Assembly: GCA_009777845.1 (NCBI GenBank)
Contig: WRLD01000003.1
Location: 28,048-92,047, forward strand
Direction: 5' to 3'
Source: Defluviitaleaceae bacterium
Lineage (GTDB): Bacteria > Bacillota > Clostridia > Lachnospirales > WQUN01
Length of the DNA stretch: 64,000 nt
The notes below the pieces were generated by a model that was given only the letters and a program-made list of their open reading frames with translations, ran no database searches and had not been told where the DNA came from. How positions within the stretch are numbered: position 1 is the first letter of the stretch; each line of letters begins with the position of its first letter. The position numbers and the translations under genes were made by a program. Positions 7,414-15,006 of this stretch are shown piece by piece.

Positions 7414-8045
7414 CTTTTTCCCTCCTGTAGGCGATAACCTATCTCTGAATTTCTTTTGCGATATGCCTGTGTTAAAAAGTCTGTCGTTTCTTCGGGGGTA
7501 CTTATATCTGAAACTGTTTCAAGTGACAACTGTGCTCTATTGGGAAAATATTTATCCAATAATCTTTTTTCTATTTCTTCCTGTGTAATAGCGTAGCCGT
7601 TTTGCAATAAATGATTGACTTGATACCCCATTGTGTGAAAATTTCTTGATACCATTATAGAGCGATGACATTCAAAAGGGTCTTTTTCGGAACACATCAA
7701 TACAAAAGTATAATCCTTTTCCATGCTAGCTTTAAGTTTGTTAAATCCAGAAATAAAGCTATCCGATAGAGAGAATTTTTCAAAGTCTAAAAAGCCTTCG
7801 CTTGAATAATAGCTCGTATCTTCCTGTCTAGCCCCAAATTCTTTTGCATAATTACGATAATGGACACCGTACCTATACAAAAGTGTTTGTATGTTATCTT
7901 TATTATAATCGGCAAAGTGTTTCGAGTATGGAACACTGCGAACATCTACTACTACTTGTATTCCATTATGCCTTAGCAATTCAACAAAATTTTGGATACT
8001 CAGACCTGAATAACCTATAGAATATATTTTATTGACCACAGACAC
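7410..8045 (-). CDS. DUF488 family protein, long paralogue
   Basis: A 211-residue DUF488 protein that leads the cassette. Motifs are IYSIGYSGLSIQNFVELL, VVVDVRSVPYSKH (DVR), the tyrosine-rich GVHYRNYAKEFGAR, and LMCSEKDPFECHRSIM (Cys, Cys-His-Arg). The C-terminal 60 residues extend past the usual domain. The GTG start at 8045 follows GGTGAG; another GTG sits two codons later. The gap to addA upstream is only 74 bases but very AT-rich, and I could not pick a single convincing promoter there. Substrate and reaction are unknown. Confidence 0.8.
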   Translation of the reverse strand: MSVVNKIYSIGYSGLSIQNFVELLRHNGIQVVVDVRSVPYSKHFADYNKDNIQTLLYRYGVHYRNYAKEFGARQEDTSYYSSEGFLDFEKFSLSDSFISGFNKLKASMEKDYTFVLMCSEKDPFECHRSIMVSRNFHTMGYQVNHLLQNGYAITQEEIEKRLLDKYFPNRAQLSLETVSDISTPEETTDFLTQAYRKRNSEIGYRLQEGKR

Positions 8046-8119
8046 TCACCTCACCTAAATTATATAACAATCTCTCAATTATATACTTTAACAAAAAATT
8101 TGACATTGTTCAAAAGAAT

Positions 8120-11100
8120 TTAAAAATAGACTTGAACTACCTCATCGCGTGCAAAGGAGTACAACAACACCTCTGATACCTCCATGCCTGTGGCTTTTTC
8201 TAGTGCTTGTTTGTATATTTTTAGCTGTACATAATGTTTTTTTGCCCAGTCCTTTGTTGTTACGGTGGGGGGAATATTGTCGCTTTTGAAGTCGATTAGT
8301 ACGATTTTGCCGTTTTCCTCAAAATGGCAGTCGATAATACCATGTACTAGAATGGTTTCGGTTTCGCTTGTTTCCTCGCTTCCGCCCTCGCTTGCTCCCT
8401 TGCCTTCGCTCTTGCTTGCTCTCTCACTCTTGCTCTCGCTTGCTTCCTCGCCCTTGCTCTCGCTTCCGCCCTCGCCTTCGCTTCCGCCCACACCCTCGCT
8501 AGGATACAGCTCCGCCGCAGGAAGCGCAAGCACAAACGGCGTTTCCCGAAACAGCCGCCGCCCTGCCGCCGCGTTGCGTATTCGCTGTGCTAGGGGCGAG
8601 CTTGTAAGCGTTTTTATTTTTTCGGGCTCTATTATTTGCGATTCTTCCGCCGTTATATGGTTTTTTTCTCGCAGGAACGCAATAAATTCCTTGATTTTTT
8701 CTATGCTTGTATGCTCGCTAAAGTCAATATGCTCCGTGATTTTGTGCAACGCCGAGCCTATTTTGGCGGCGGTAATGCCGCTAGTAGCCGCGATAAACTG
8801 CGGCGGCTCAAAGGTGGGTAGTTGTACCTCGTTGGCGTTGATAAAGCTACTGTCTGGCGTGATGTCGTATAGGCGTTTTATTTCCGATATGGACAGCTTT
8901 GAGGGCAACGCAGGGGCGGCTTTTTGGGGCGTTAGCTGTATTTTTTCTATTTTTTGGGAAATTTCAACGCCACGACCCACGCCCAATTCACTTGCTTCTT
9001 GAGAATCCCCACGCAAAGCCCCAAGCTCCGCTTCGCTTGCTCCTTGGAAATCCCCACGCTCCGTAACCGCTTCGCTTGCTCCTTGTGAATCCCCAAGCAA
9101 AGCCCCACGCCTTGCTTCGCTTGCTTCTTGGGAATCCCCAAACAAAGCCCCAAGCTCCGTAACCGCTTCCCTTGCTTCTTGTGAATCCCCACGTACTGCA
9201 ACCGCTCCGATTGCTTCTTGTGAATTTTCAAGCAAAGCCCCAATCTCCGCAACCGCTTCACTTGCTTCTCGGGAATCCCCACGCTCCGTAACCGCTTCAC
9301 CTGCTCCTTGAAAATCCTCCCCCCAACCCCCATGCACCCTAATCTCAAAAATCCCCCTTGCCTCCCCCTCACGACAAATAACACAAGGCATCAACCAATC
9401 CAAATAACTCCCCGCGCTCTGACGTTCCGAACGCGGCAACGTCCTTTGTCCGTCAGTCGCCACGCTATCGCTCCATTTTTCCATCGCCTTGCCGTAGTCC
9501 TTCACCGTGCCAGTCAGTATCAGCCGCTCCTTGGCGCGGGTCAACGCCACGTACAAGCAACGCATTTCTTCCGACATATTCTCGCGGTGGGTAAGCCGTT
9601 GCAAGCCAAACCGCGCCAGCGTATTGGCGCGAGTGCGTAGCCGCGTGTCCACGTAATACGCGCCCACGCCCTCGCGCGAATGTAAAATTACCGGCCGCCG
9701 CAAGTCCTCGGTATTAAATTTTTTGGCAAGAAACGCGCAAATTACAACGGGAAATTCCAGCCCCTTTGACTTGTGAATGGACATCAGCCGCACCCTGTTA
9801 CCGCCTGAGGTGTTCGGCTCCTCCGCGCTGGAAACAATGCCCGCCGCGCTTAGCCGCTCGATATAGCGGACAAAATGAAACAGCCCTTTCATGCTAGTGT
9901 TCTCAAATTCGATTGCGCGCTCGAACAATAGCCGCAGGTTGGCTTGCGCGACTGCGCCGTCGGCACGGCCGCCCACATGCGCAGGGTAGCGCGTGCTGTC
10001 GTACACCAAGCCCACCAAGCGGCTTATAGGCATGTACACACTTGCGGAACGCCATTTTTCCAAATCGGCAAAAAATTTTTCCAGCTTGGCGCACAGGGCT
10101 TGCGGTATGTCCTGCGAAAGCGCGAGCATGGCGCGTTCGTAAAAATCGCTTTCCTGCATACGCGGCTTTTCTCGTTGCTCTGCTTGGCGTGACGGGTCAC
10201 TAACACTGGCGATTTGAAACAGCTCGTCCGCAGTAATTTCATAAACAGGGCTGCAAAGCACGGTAATCAGCTCAATATCCTGCCGCGGATTGTCGATTAT
10301 TCGCAAAAAAGCGGTCATTACCTTTATTTCCTGCCGTTCAAAAAAATCCTCGTTTTTGTCGGCTATTGCATCTATGCCGTGTTTTTTTAATTCGCGTATT
10401 ACCTCGTTGGATATATTGGAAATACTGCGTGACAGAATCGCAATATCGCCGAATTGGTACTCGTCTGATAGCTCTTTAATACATTTAGCGATTACGCGCG
10501 TTTCTGCGATTATTTTGCCTATAGGCTCGCTTTGGTCGGCGTGCGGTGTTGTCGCAGACAACACCTTACTGCCTGCTTCCTCGTCCTCGCTATCCTCAAA
10601 ATACTCCGCCACCTCGATTTGCATTTTTGATGTCGGCTTAGCTTCGTAGCTCTCATGCCCTGCATGTAAGGCGGCGTTATCGTCATATTCTACATCGCCC
10701 ACCGCGGTACACATCAGTTGCTCGAAAAAAAAGTTAATCGCGCGCAAAACCTCGGGGCGGCTTCTGAAATTATGCGAAAGATGTATGCAGTTCTTGCCCT
10801 CGCGGTACTTTTTCAAAAACAGCTCGGGGTTTGCACGGCGGAAGCGGTAAATGCTCTGCTTTACATCGCCCACAAGGAAACGCCGCTCCGCCACGGCAGA
10901 CAGTATTAAATCCTGTATTTCATTGGAGTCCTGATACTCGTCAATTAGCACCTCATAATATTTGTGAATCCCCTCGGCAGGCGACATATCCTCGGGCGCG
11001 TTCGGGTAAAGAATTTGTATAGCAAAATGCTCCAAATCGGAAAAATCCATTATATTTTTCGCGCGTTTTTCCATGGCGTATTCGTCATAAAAACGCAGGG

Positions 11101-12079
11101 TAAGCCGAATAAGCGCGTTTATGCGTGGCGCGAGTGCTTGCAGGTCGCTTAATATTTTTTCCGGCGGCGCGAAAAAAACGCCCTTCACTAGCTTTTTTAT
11201 GCGGTCTTTCGCCTTGTTGCGTATGCGTTGCACGCGCTCCTTGTCCTCGGGCGCGACCTCGTCCTTTGCGGTAATTCGCGGCAATGTCCCCCACGAAATT
11301 TGCGAAAACTCGGTATATAGCTCGCCAAATGTCAATTTACGGCAAAGCTGTAACAAATCCGACAGCATTTTTTTTTCGTCCGACAGCTTGTCTATGTATT
11401 TTTCTGGGGCAAGCGTACTGGCACGGCAAATGGAATCATACGCCGATTCCACGCCAAAAATAAGCTCCTCGCGCGCGATTTTCGCCCAGCTAGTGCCGTC
11501 TATATCGCCCAAGCCCTCGAACGCCAAGGCATAACGCCTTGCCGCCTCCTTGGGAAAGGGGTCGCTTTGTATAAACTCATAAATGCCCAAAATAAGGCTT
11601 TCCAGTCTGCCGTCCGTGGTTTTTCCGCCGTAAACGTCCGCAAGGTCGATAAAATCGGCGTTGCCCTCTTGGTATTCCGTTTCAAAAATCTGGTCGAGCG
11701 TTTGCGACTTTATAAGCGAAAGCTCGGCATCGTCCCCTATTTTAAAGGCAGGGTCAATGTCTATTTGCTGGAAATTTTCTCTAATTAGCTTGCGGCAAAA
11801 GGAGTGAATCGTGGAAATATCCGCCACGGGAAGCAATGCAGACTGCGTATACAGCCCATTCTCGTGCAGTCCCTTTTCTATACGCTCGCGCATTTCGGCA
11901 GATGCCGCTTCCGTAAATGTGACTATAAGTAGCCTGTCCAAGGACACGCCCTGTGTAATATGCCGTATGATTCGCTGTGTAAGCACGGCGGTTTTGCCCG
12001 AGCCTGCCGCGGCGGAAACTAGAATTTCCTCGGCGTTGGTGTTGATTGCTTCTAATTGTGCAGGGGTGAAGCTATCCAT
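8120..12079 (-). CDS. addA: ATP-dependent helicase/nuclease subunit A (AddA)
   Basis: The UvrD-type helicase and RecB-type nuclease subunit of AddAB, which resects double-strand breaks up to Chi. The Walker A is SAAAGSGKTAVLTQR (about residues 22-36), the Walker B area is LIDEYQDSNEIQ, helicase motif VI is in LYVALTRAKERLIL, and the nuclease motif HGIIDCHF...LIDFKSD with YVQLKIYKQAL lies at about 1250-1300. At 1319 residues it is longer than the usual 1200-1250 because of two low-complexity inserts: a Gly-Asp-Ser-Gln-Glu-Ala repeat (about 920-1035) and a Ser/Glu/Lys/Gly tract (about 1190-1243) just before the nuclease motif. Its start overlaps the walJ stop by 8 bases. The usual partner addB is not next to it in this window. 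Confidence 0.95.
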   Translation of the reverse strand: MDSFTPAQLEAINTNAEEILVSAAAGSGKTAVLTQRIIRHITQGVSLDRLLIVTFTEAASAEMRERIEKGLHENGLYTQSALLPVADISTIHSFCRKLIRENFQQIDIDPAFKIGDDAELSLIKSQTLDQIFETEYQEGNADFIDLADVYGGKTTDGRLESLILGIYEFIQSDPFPKEAARRYALAFEGLGDIDGTSWAKIAREELIFGVESAYDSICRASTLAPEKYIDKLSDEKKMLSDLLQLCRKLTFGELYTEFSQISWGTLPRITAKDEVAPEDKERVQRIRNKAKDRIKKLVKGVFFAPPEKILSDLQALAPRINALIRLTLRFYDEYAMEKRAKNIMDFSDLEHFAIQILYPNAPEDMSPAEGIHKYYEVLIDEYQDSNEIQDLILSAVAERRFLVGDVKQSIYRFRRANPELFLKKYREGKNCIHLSHNFRSRPEVLRAINFFFEQLMCTAVGDVEYDDNAALHAGHESYEAKPTSKMQIEVAEYFEDSEDEEAGSKVLSATTPHADQSEPIGKIIAETRVIAKCIKELSDEYQFGDIAILSRSISNISNEVIRELKKHGIDAIADKNEDFFERQEIKVMTAFLRIIDNPRQDIELITVLCSPVYEITADELFQIASVSDPSRQAEQREKPRMQESDFYERAMLALSQDIPQALCAKLEKFFADLEKWRSASVYMPISRLVGLVYDSTRYPAHVGGRADGAVAQANLRLLFERAIEFENTSMKGLFHFVRYIERLSAAGIVSSAEEPNTSGGNRVRLMSIHKSKGLEFPVVICAFLAKKFNTEDLRRPVILHSREGVGAYYVDTRLRTRANTLARFGLQRLTHRENMSEEMRCLYVALTRAKERLILTGTVKDYGKAMEKWSDSVATDGQRTLPRSERQSAGSYLDWLMPCVICREGEARGIFEIRVHGGWGEDFQGAGEAVTERGDSREASEAVAEIGALLENSQEAIGAVAVRGDSQEAREAVTELGALFGDSQEASEARRGALLGDSQGASEAVTERGDFQGASEAELGALRGDSQEASELGVGRGVEISQKIEKIQLTPQKAAPALPSKLSISEIKRLYDITPDSSFINANEVQLPTFEPPQFIAATSGITAAKIGSALHKITEHIDFSEHTSIEKIKEFIAFLREKNHITAEESQIIEPEKIKTLTSSPLAQRIRNAAAGRRLFRETPFVLALPAAELYPSEGVGGSEGEGGSESKGEEASESKSERASKSEGKGASEGGSEETSETETILVHGIIDCHFEENGKIVLIDFKSDNIPPTVTTKDWAKKHYVQLKIYKQALEKATGMEVSEVLLYSFARDEVVQVYF
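8346..8510 (-). repeat. Ser/Glu/Lys/Gly tract inside addA
   Basis: A run of short degenerate repeats (reverse complement of CTTGCTCTCGCTTGC units) codes for a Ser-Glu-Gly/Lys-rich linker directly before the nuclease motif. It is highly charged and probably disordered. Confidence 0.75.
8960..9310 (-). repeat. In-frame coding repeat inside addA
   Basis: About ten degenerate tandem units, roughly 24-60 bases each, with a core TTGCTTCTTG(G/T)GAATCCCCA on the plus strand. The reading frame stays open through all units and codes for Gly-Asp-Ser-Gln-Glu-Ala-Ser-Glu-Ala type repeats. It lies between the helicase and nuclease domains. Confidence 0.85.
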
Positions 12080-12863
12080 AGGTAAACATCGCCCCAGGTA
12101 TATTACGCTCCGCTATTTTTAGGCCGCCGAGGGTGATATTATTGCCGTCCAGTACGCGCTGTACCGTGTCGAACGCGAGCATGGGCGTATTGTTCTCGTC
12201 GCTTAAATGCGCGAGAAACACATGCGTTTTGCCTGGAATTACCACCTCGGCAAGCAACATTCCTGCCTGCGCGTTGGACAAATGGCCGTACTTGCTTGCT
12301 ACACGCGTTTTAAGAAAGCGCGGATAACTGCCGCGTTCCAGCATTTCGGGGTCGTGGTTGCTTTCCAATAAAATTACTCGCGCGTTTTTTAGCTTCTCTT
12401 TAATGGAATCGGTGACGTGTCCTAGGTCGGTAGCGATTACTATTTTTTCCTTTTGGTTTGCCGTGGCATGAAAAGAATAGCCCACAGGCTGTGAAGCGTC
12501 GTGCGGAATATCAAAGGCGGTAATTTCCGCGCCGCCGATAATCAGCGGATTGTCAGGCTCTATTATGCGCGCTTGGTTTTCGCCTAGCTTGCCTAGACTA
12601 CGATTGCGTGAAAAATACTGCCATGTAAGCGGCGTGGCGTATACGGCGGTATTAAAACGCCGCGCCGTCACGCCCGCCCCCTCTATATGGTCGCGGTGTT
12701 CGTGCGTTATAAAAATGGCATCTAAGTGCCTAATATTCATTTTGTGCAACGCGTGTTCTATTCTCTTTCCGCTTACGCCCGCGTCCACCAAAAAATGCTG
12801 CGAACCAAGCCCCACGTAGTATGCGTTACCGCTAGAACCGCTTGCTATTGTGAAAAACTTCAT
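12072..12863 (-). CDS. walJ: Metallo-beta-lactamase fold hydrolase WalJ/YycJ
   Basis: A 263-residue MBL-fold protein of the YycJ/WalJ family, a likely phosphodiesterase or nuclease linked to replication and wall growth in Firmicutes. The zinc-binding motif is FITHEHRDHIEG (about 52-63); further ligands lie in ATDLGHVTD, LLESNHDPEM and LAHLSDENN. It starts KFFTIASGSSGNAYYVG, typical of the family. It overlaps murA by 4 bases and addA by 8 bases, so the three genes form one unit. In many Firmicutes walJ sits in the wal operon; here it is far from walRK (about 43 kb away), next to murA. Confidence 0.9.
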   Translation of the reverse strand: MKFFTIASGSSGNAYYVGLGSQHFLVDAGVSGKRIEHALHKMNIRHLDAIFITHEHRDHIEGAGVTARRFNTAVYATPLTWQYFSRNRSLGKLGENQARIIEPDNPLIIGGAEITAFDIPHDASQPVGYSFHATANQKEKIVIATDLGHVTDSIKEKLKNARVILLESNHDPEMLERGSYPRFLKTRVASKYGHLSNAQAGMLLAEVVIPGKTHVFLAHLSDENNTPMLAFDTVQRVLDGNNITLGGLKIAERNIPGAMFTYG

Positions 12864-14134
12864 TGGCTTGCACTCGGCAGCTGACTACACCTCGTAATAT
12901 CCGCGCCGAGGGAGCGCAGCCGCCCCTCTAAATCCTCGTAGCCGCGGTCGAGATGCTCCACGTTGGTAATTACCGTCTGCCCCTTGGCGTTTAAGCCAGC
13001 GATTACCAGCGCCGCCCCTGCGCGTAAATCGGTAGCCGACACCTGCGCCCCAGTAAGCAAGCGCGGCCCTGTTATCACAGCCGTACGCCCTGCCATTTTG
13101 ATATGCGCGCCTAGCCGTTTTAGCTCGCCCACATAGCGGAAGCGTTGCTCAAACACATTTTCTGTAACATGGCTTATGCCGTTGGCTACGGACAACAGCG
13201 CGGCTATTTGCGGCTGTAAATCTGTAGGAAAGCCTGGGTAATATGCCGTTTTTATTTCGCAGGGACGTAAGCTCTCGATTCCCTTTACGTTTAGCCAGTC
13301 CTCGCCTTCTTCTATAATACAGCCTGTTTCCCTTAGCTTGGCGGAAACTGTTTCCAGGTGCTTGGGAATAATATTCTCTACGGTTACATCGCCTGCGGTT
13401 ATTGCCGCCGCTATCATATATGTACCCGCTTCTATAGGGTCTGGCAGGACGGTGTACTCGCCGCCGCCCAAGGCAGGAACGCCCGTAATCCTTATGGTAG
13501 CTGTACCTGCGCCGTGTATTTTCGCGCCGAGCTTGTTCAAAAAGCTGGCGGCATCTACTACGTGCGGCTCTTTTGCGGCGTTTTCAATTAGCGTTTTGCC
13601 CTCGGCAAAAACAGCCGCCATCATTATATTGATGGTCGCGCCTACGCTCGGGCAGTCGAGATAAATATTCGCGCCCGTTAATTTTTCCGCGTGCAGCTTT
13701 ACTGTGCCATGCTCGGTAGTGCATGTCGCGCCAAGGGCGGTAAAGCCCTTTAGATGGTAATCAATAGGTCTTGCGCCCAAATCGCAGCCGCCTGGCAGGG
13801 GTACCTCGGCTCGCTTAAAACGCCCGAGCATTGCGCCCATAAAATAATACGAGGCGCGCAGATTTTGCGCGAGCCGTTCACTTAGCGTTTGGCTAGTCAT
13901 ATTTCGCGCGTCTATATATAATGTATGTTTAGTCATTTCTGCACAGATTACGCCCATGGATTCCATGGCCTCTACCATACAAGCAACATCTTCTATTTGC
14001 GGCACATTATCAATTATGCAAACATCGCCCGCCGCGATAGCAACAGGAAGAATAGCAACAGCGGCATTTTTCGCGCCGTTTATGCTTATTTTGCCGCGTA
14101 AGGGGTTTTGCCCATTTATAACAATGCACTCCAT
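12860..14134 (-). CDS. murA: UDP-N-acetylglucosamine 1-carboxyvinyltransferase
   Basis: Transfers enolpyruvate from PEP to UDP-GlcNAc, the first committed step of peptidoglycan synthesis, in the cytosol. 424 residues is the usual length. The N-terminal INGAKNAAVAILPVAI loop, the active-site Cys in PLPGGCDLGARPIDYH (the position blocked by fosfomycin) and the ending EDLEGRLRSLGADI are all present. The Cys is retained, so no natural fosfomycin resistance is expected from this site. It leads the murA-walJ-addA run. The ribosome site is weak (AGGC). Firmicutes often carry two murA copies; only one is in the window. Confidence 0.96.
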   Translation of the reverse strand: MECIVINGQNPLRGKISINGAKNAAVAILPVAIAAGDVCIIDNVPQIEDVACMVEAMESMGVICAEMTKHTLYIDARNMTSQTLSERLAQNLRASYYFMGAMLGRFKRAEVPLPGGCDLGARPIDYHLKGFTALGATCTTEHGTVKLHAEKLTGANIYLDCPSVGATINIMMAAVFAEGKTLIENAAKEPHVVDAASFLNKLGAKIHGAGTATIRITGVPALGGGEYTVLPDPIEAGTYMIAAAITAGDVTVENIIPKHLETVSAKLRETGCIIEEGEDWLNVKGIESLRPCEIKTAYYPGFPTDLQPQIAALLSVANGISHVTENVFEQRFRYVGELKRLGAHIKMAGRTAVITGPRLLTGAQVSATDLRAGAALVIAGLNAKGQTVITNVEHLDRGYEDLEGRLRSLGADITRCSQLPSASQ

Positions 14135-14236
14135 TGCCTATGCACACCCTTAATGAAAATCGAGATAGAGATAGTTATAGAAGAGTGTAAGGTAAGAGGG
14201 TATTGCCTGTCAATGGGAACATTTGTTCGGTACAAG

Positions 14237-14569
14237 TCAGGCACTCGGCATAATAAGCAAATTAACTACCTTGTACACCTTTTGAAGTATATCTCGCGGC
14301 ACAGCTTCTATTATACGGTAAGGGCGTGTCGTTAAATCAATCATGCGAACCTGCTCACACAGTATGTCCCCCTGTGTTTTTGTTCTGCTATCGAGAGGAA
14401 CACGAACATCTATAGCCCTTGTTGTGCTTGTTATCGGGCAAGCCAACACAAAGCCGCTTTTTTTATTATATTTTGTGTTGCTGATTACAAGCGCGGGGCG
14501 TTCCCCCGACTGCTCTCGTCCCTTTGTTGGGGATAAATTGATTATGATTATATCGCCTTGGCTTACCAT
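14237..14569 (-). CDS. mazF: MazF/PemK-family endoribonuclease toxin
   Basis: A 110-residue toxin that should cleave mRNA at short motifs. It starts with VSQGDIIIINLSPTKGREQSGERPALVIS, of which GREQSG-RPALVIS is the MazF family signature containing the catalytic Arg; ACPITST and EQVRMIDL match the next conserved strands. It overlaps the antitoxin gene by 7 bases. The pair lies just upstream of murA (about 100 bases), on the same strand, so it could be read into the wall operon. Confidence 0.92.
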   Translation of the reverse strand: MVSQGDIIIINLSPTKGREQSGERPALVISNTKYNKKSGFVLACPITSTTRAIDVRVPLDSRTKTQGDILCEQVRMIDLTTRPYRIIEAVPRDILQKVYKVVNLLIMPSA

Positions 14570-14787
14570 ACCTCACGCCCCACTGGTGCAATATCCTCCC
14601 ACCCATCATCGGGTCGTTCATAGTTTTGCAGAAGCAAGTCAATATCCTGTGTAGGTGTTATGACTATTTCCTCGCCTTTTTTAGAAATCTCGACCGTATC
14701 GCCGATACGCAAGCCCAAATTTTGCAATAATATCTTATCCATGCGTATTCCTTGACTGTTGCCCCACTTTGCTACCTGTGTAATCAT
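14563..14787 (-). CDS. mazE: MazE-type AbrB-fold antitoxin
   Basis: A 74-residue protein with an AbrB/MazE swapped-hairpin domain: VAKWGNSQGIRMDK, then LGLRIGDTVEISKKGEEIVITP. The acidic and aromatic tail (YERPDDGWEDI) should wrap around MazF. GAGGTGA lies before the ATG. The 7-base overlap with mazF supports coupled translation and autoregulation by the complex. Confidence 0.9.
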   Translation of the reverse strand: MITQVAKWGNSQGIRMDKILLQNLGLRIGDTVEISKKGEEIVITPTQDIDLLLQNYERPDDGWEDIAPVGREVW

Positions 14788-14868
14788 AAAATCACCTCGC
14801 TATTATTTTAACACATTGTATTACGTTCTCGCACCAAAAAATTTTTTTTATATTTTTTTAAATTTATA

Positions 14869-14897
14869 CTAAAGAAAAATAAAGTTTGTGCCGATAT
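14869..14897 (+). promoter_or_regulatory. SigD (sigma-28) type promoter of the flagellin gene
   Basis: CTAAA at 14869 and GCCGATAT at 14890-14897 with 16 bases between TAAA and GCCGATAT match the flagellar sigma-28 consensus almost exactly. The leader to the start codon is about 100 bases. No sigD or anti-sigma gene is in the window. Confidence 0.85.
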
Positions 14898-15006
14898 ATG
14901 AATTACGAGTGTGTTCTGCCACAAGAAATACAAGCAGTACAAGGGCAACAAAACAACAGCAGACACGCCAAGGAGCAATTATTATTATGGACGATGGGGG
15001 TACACT

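Noticed and set aside
8265..9002. Long plus-strand frame opposite addA
   Set aside because: It is the antisense of the repeat-rich part of addA, gives Ser/Leu/Pro runs and has no ribosome site.
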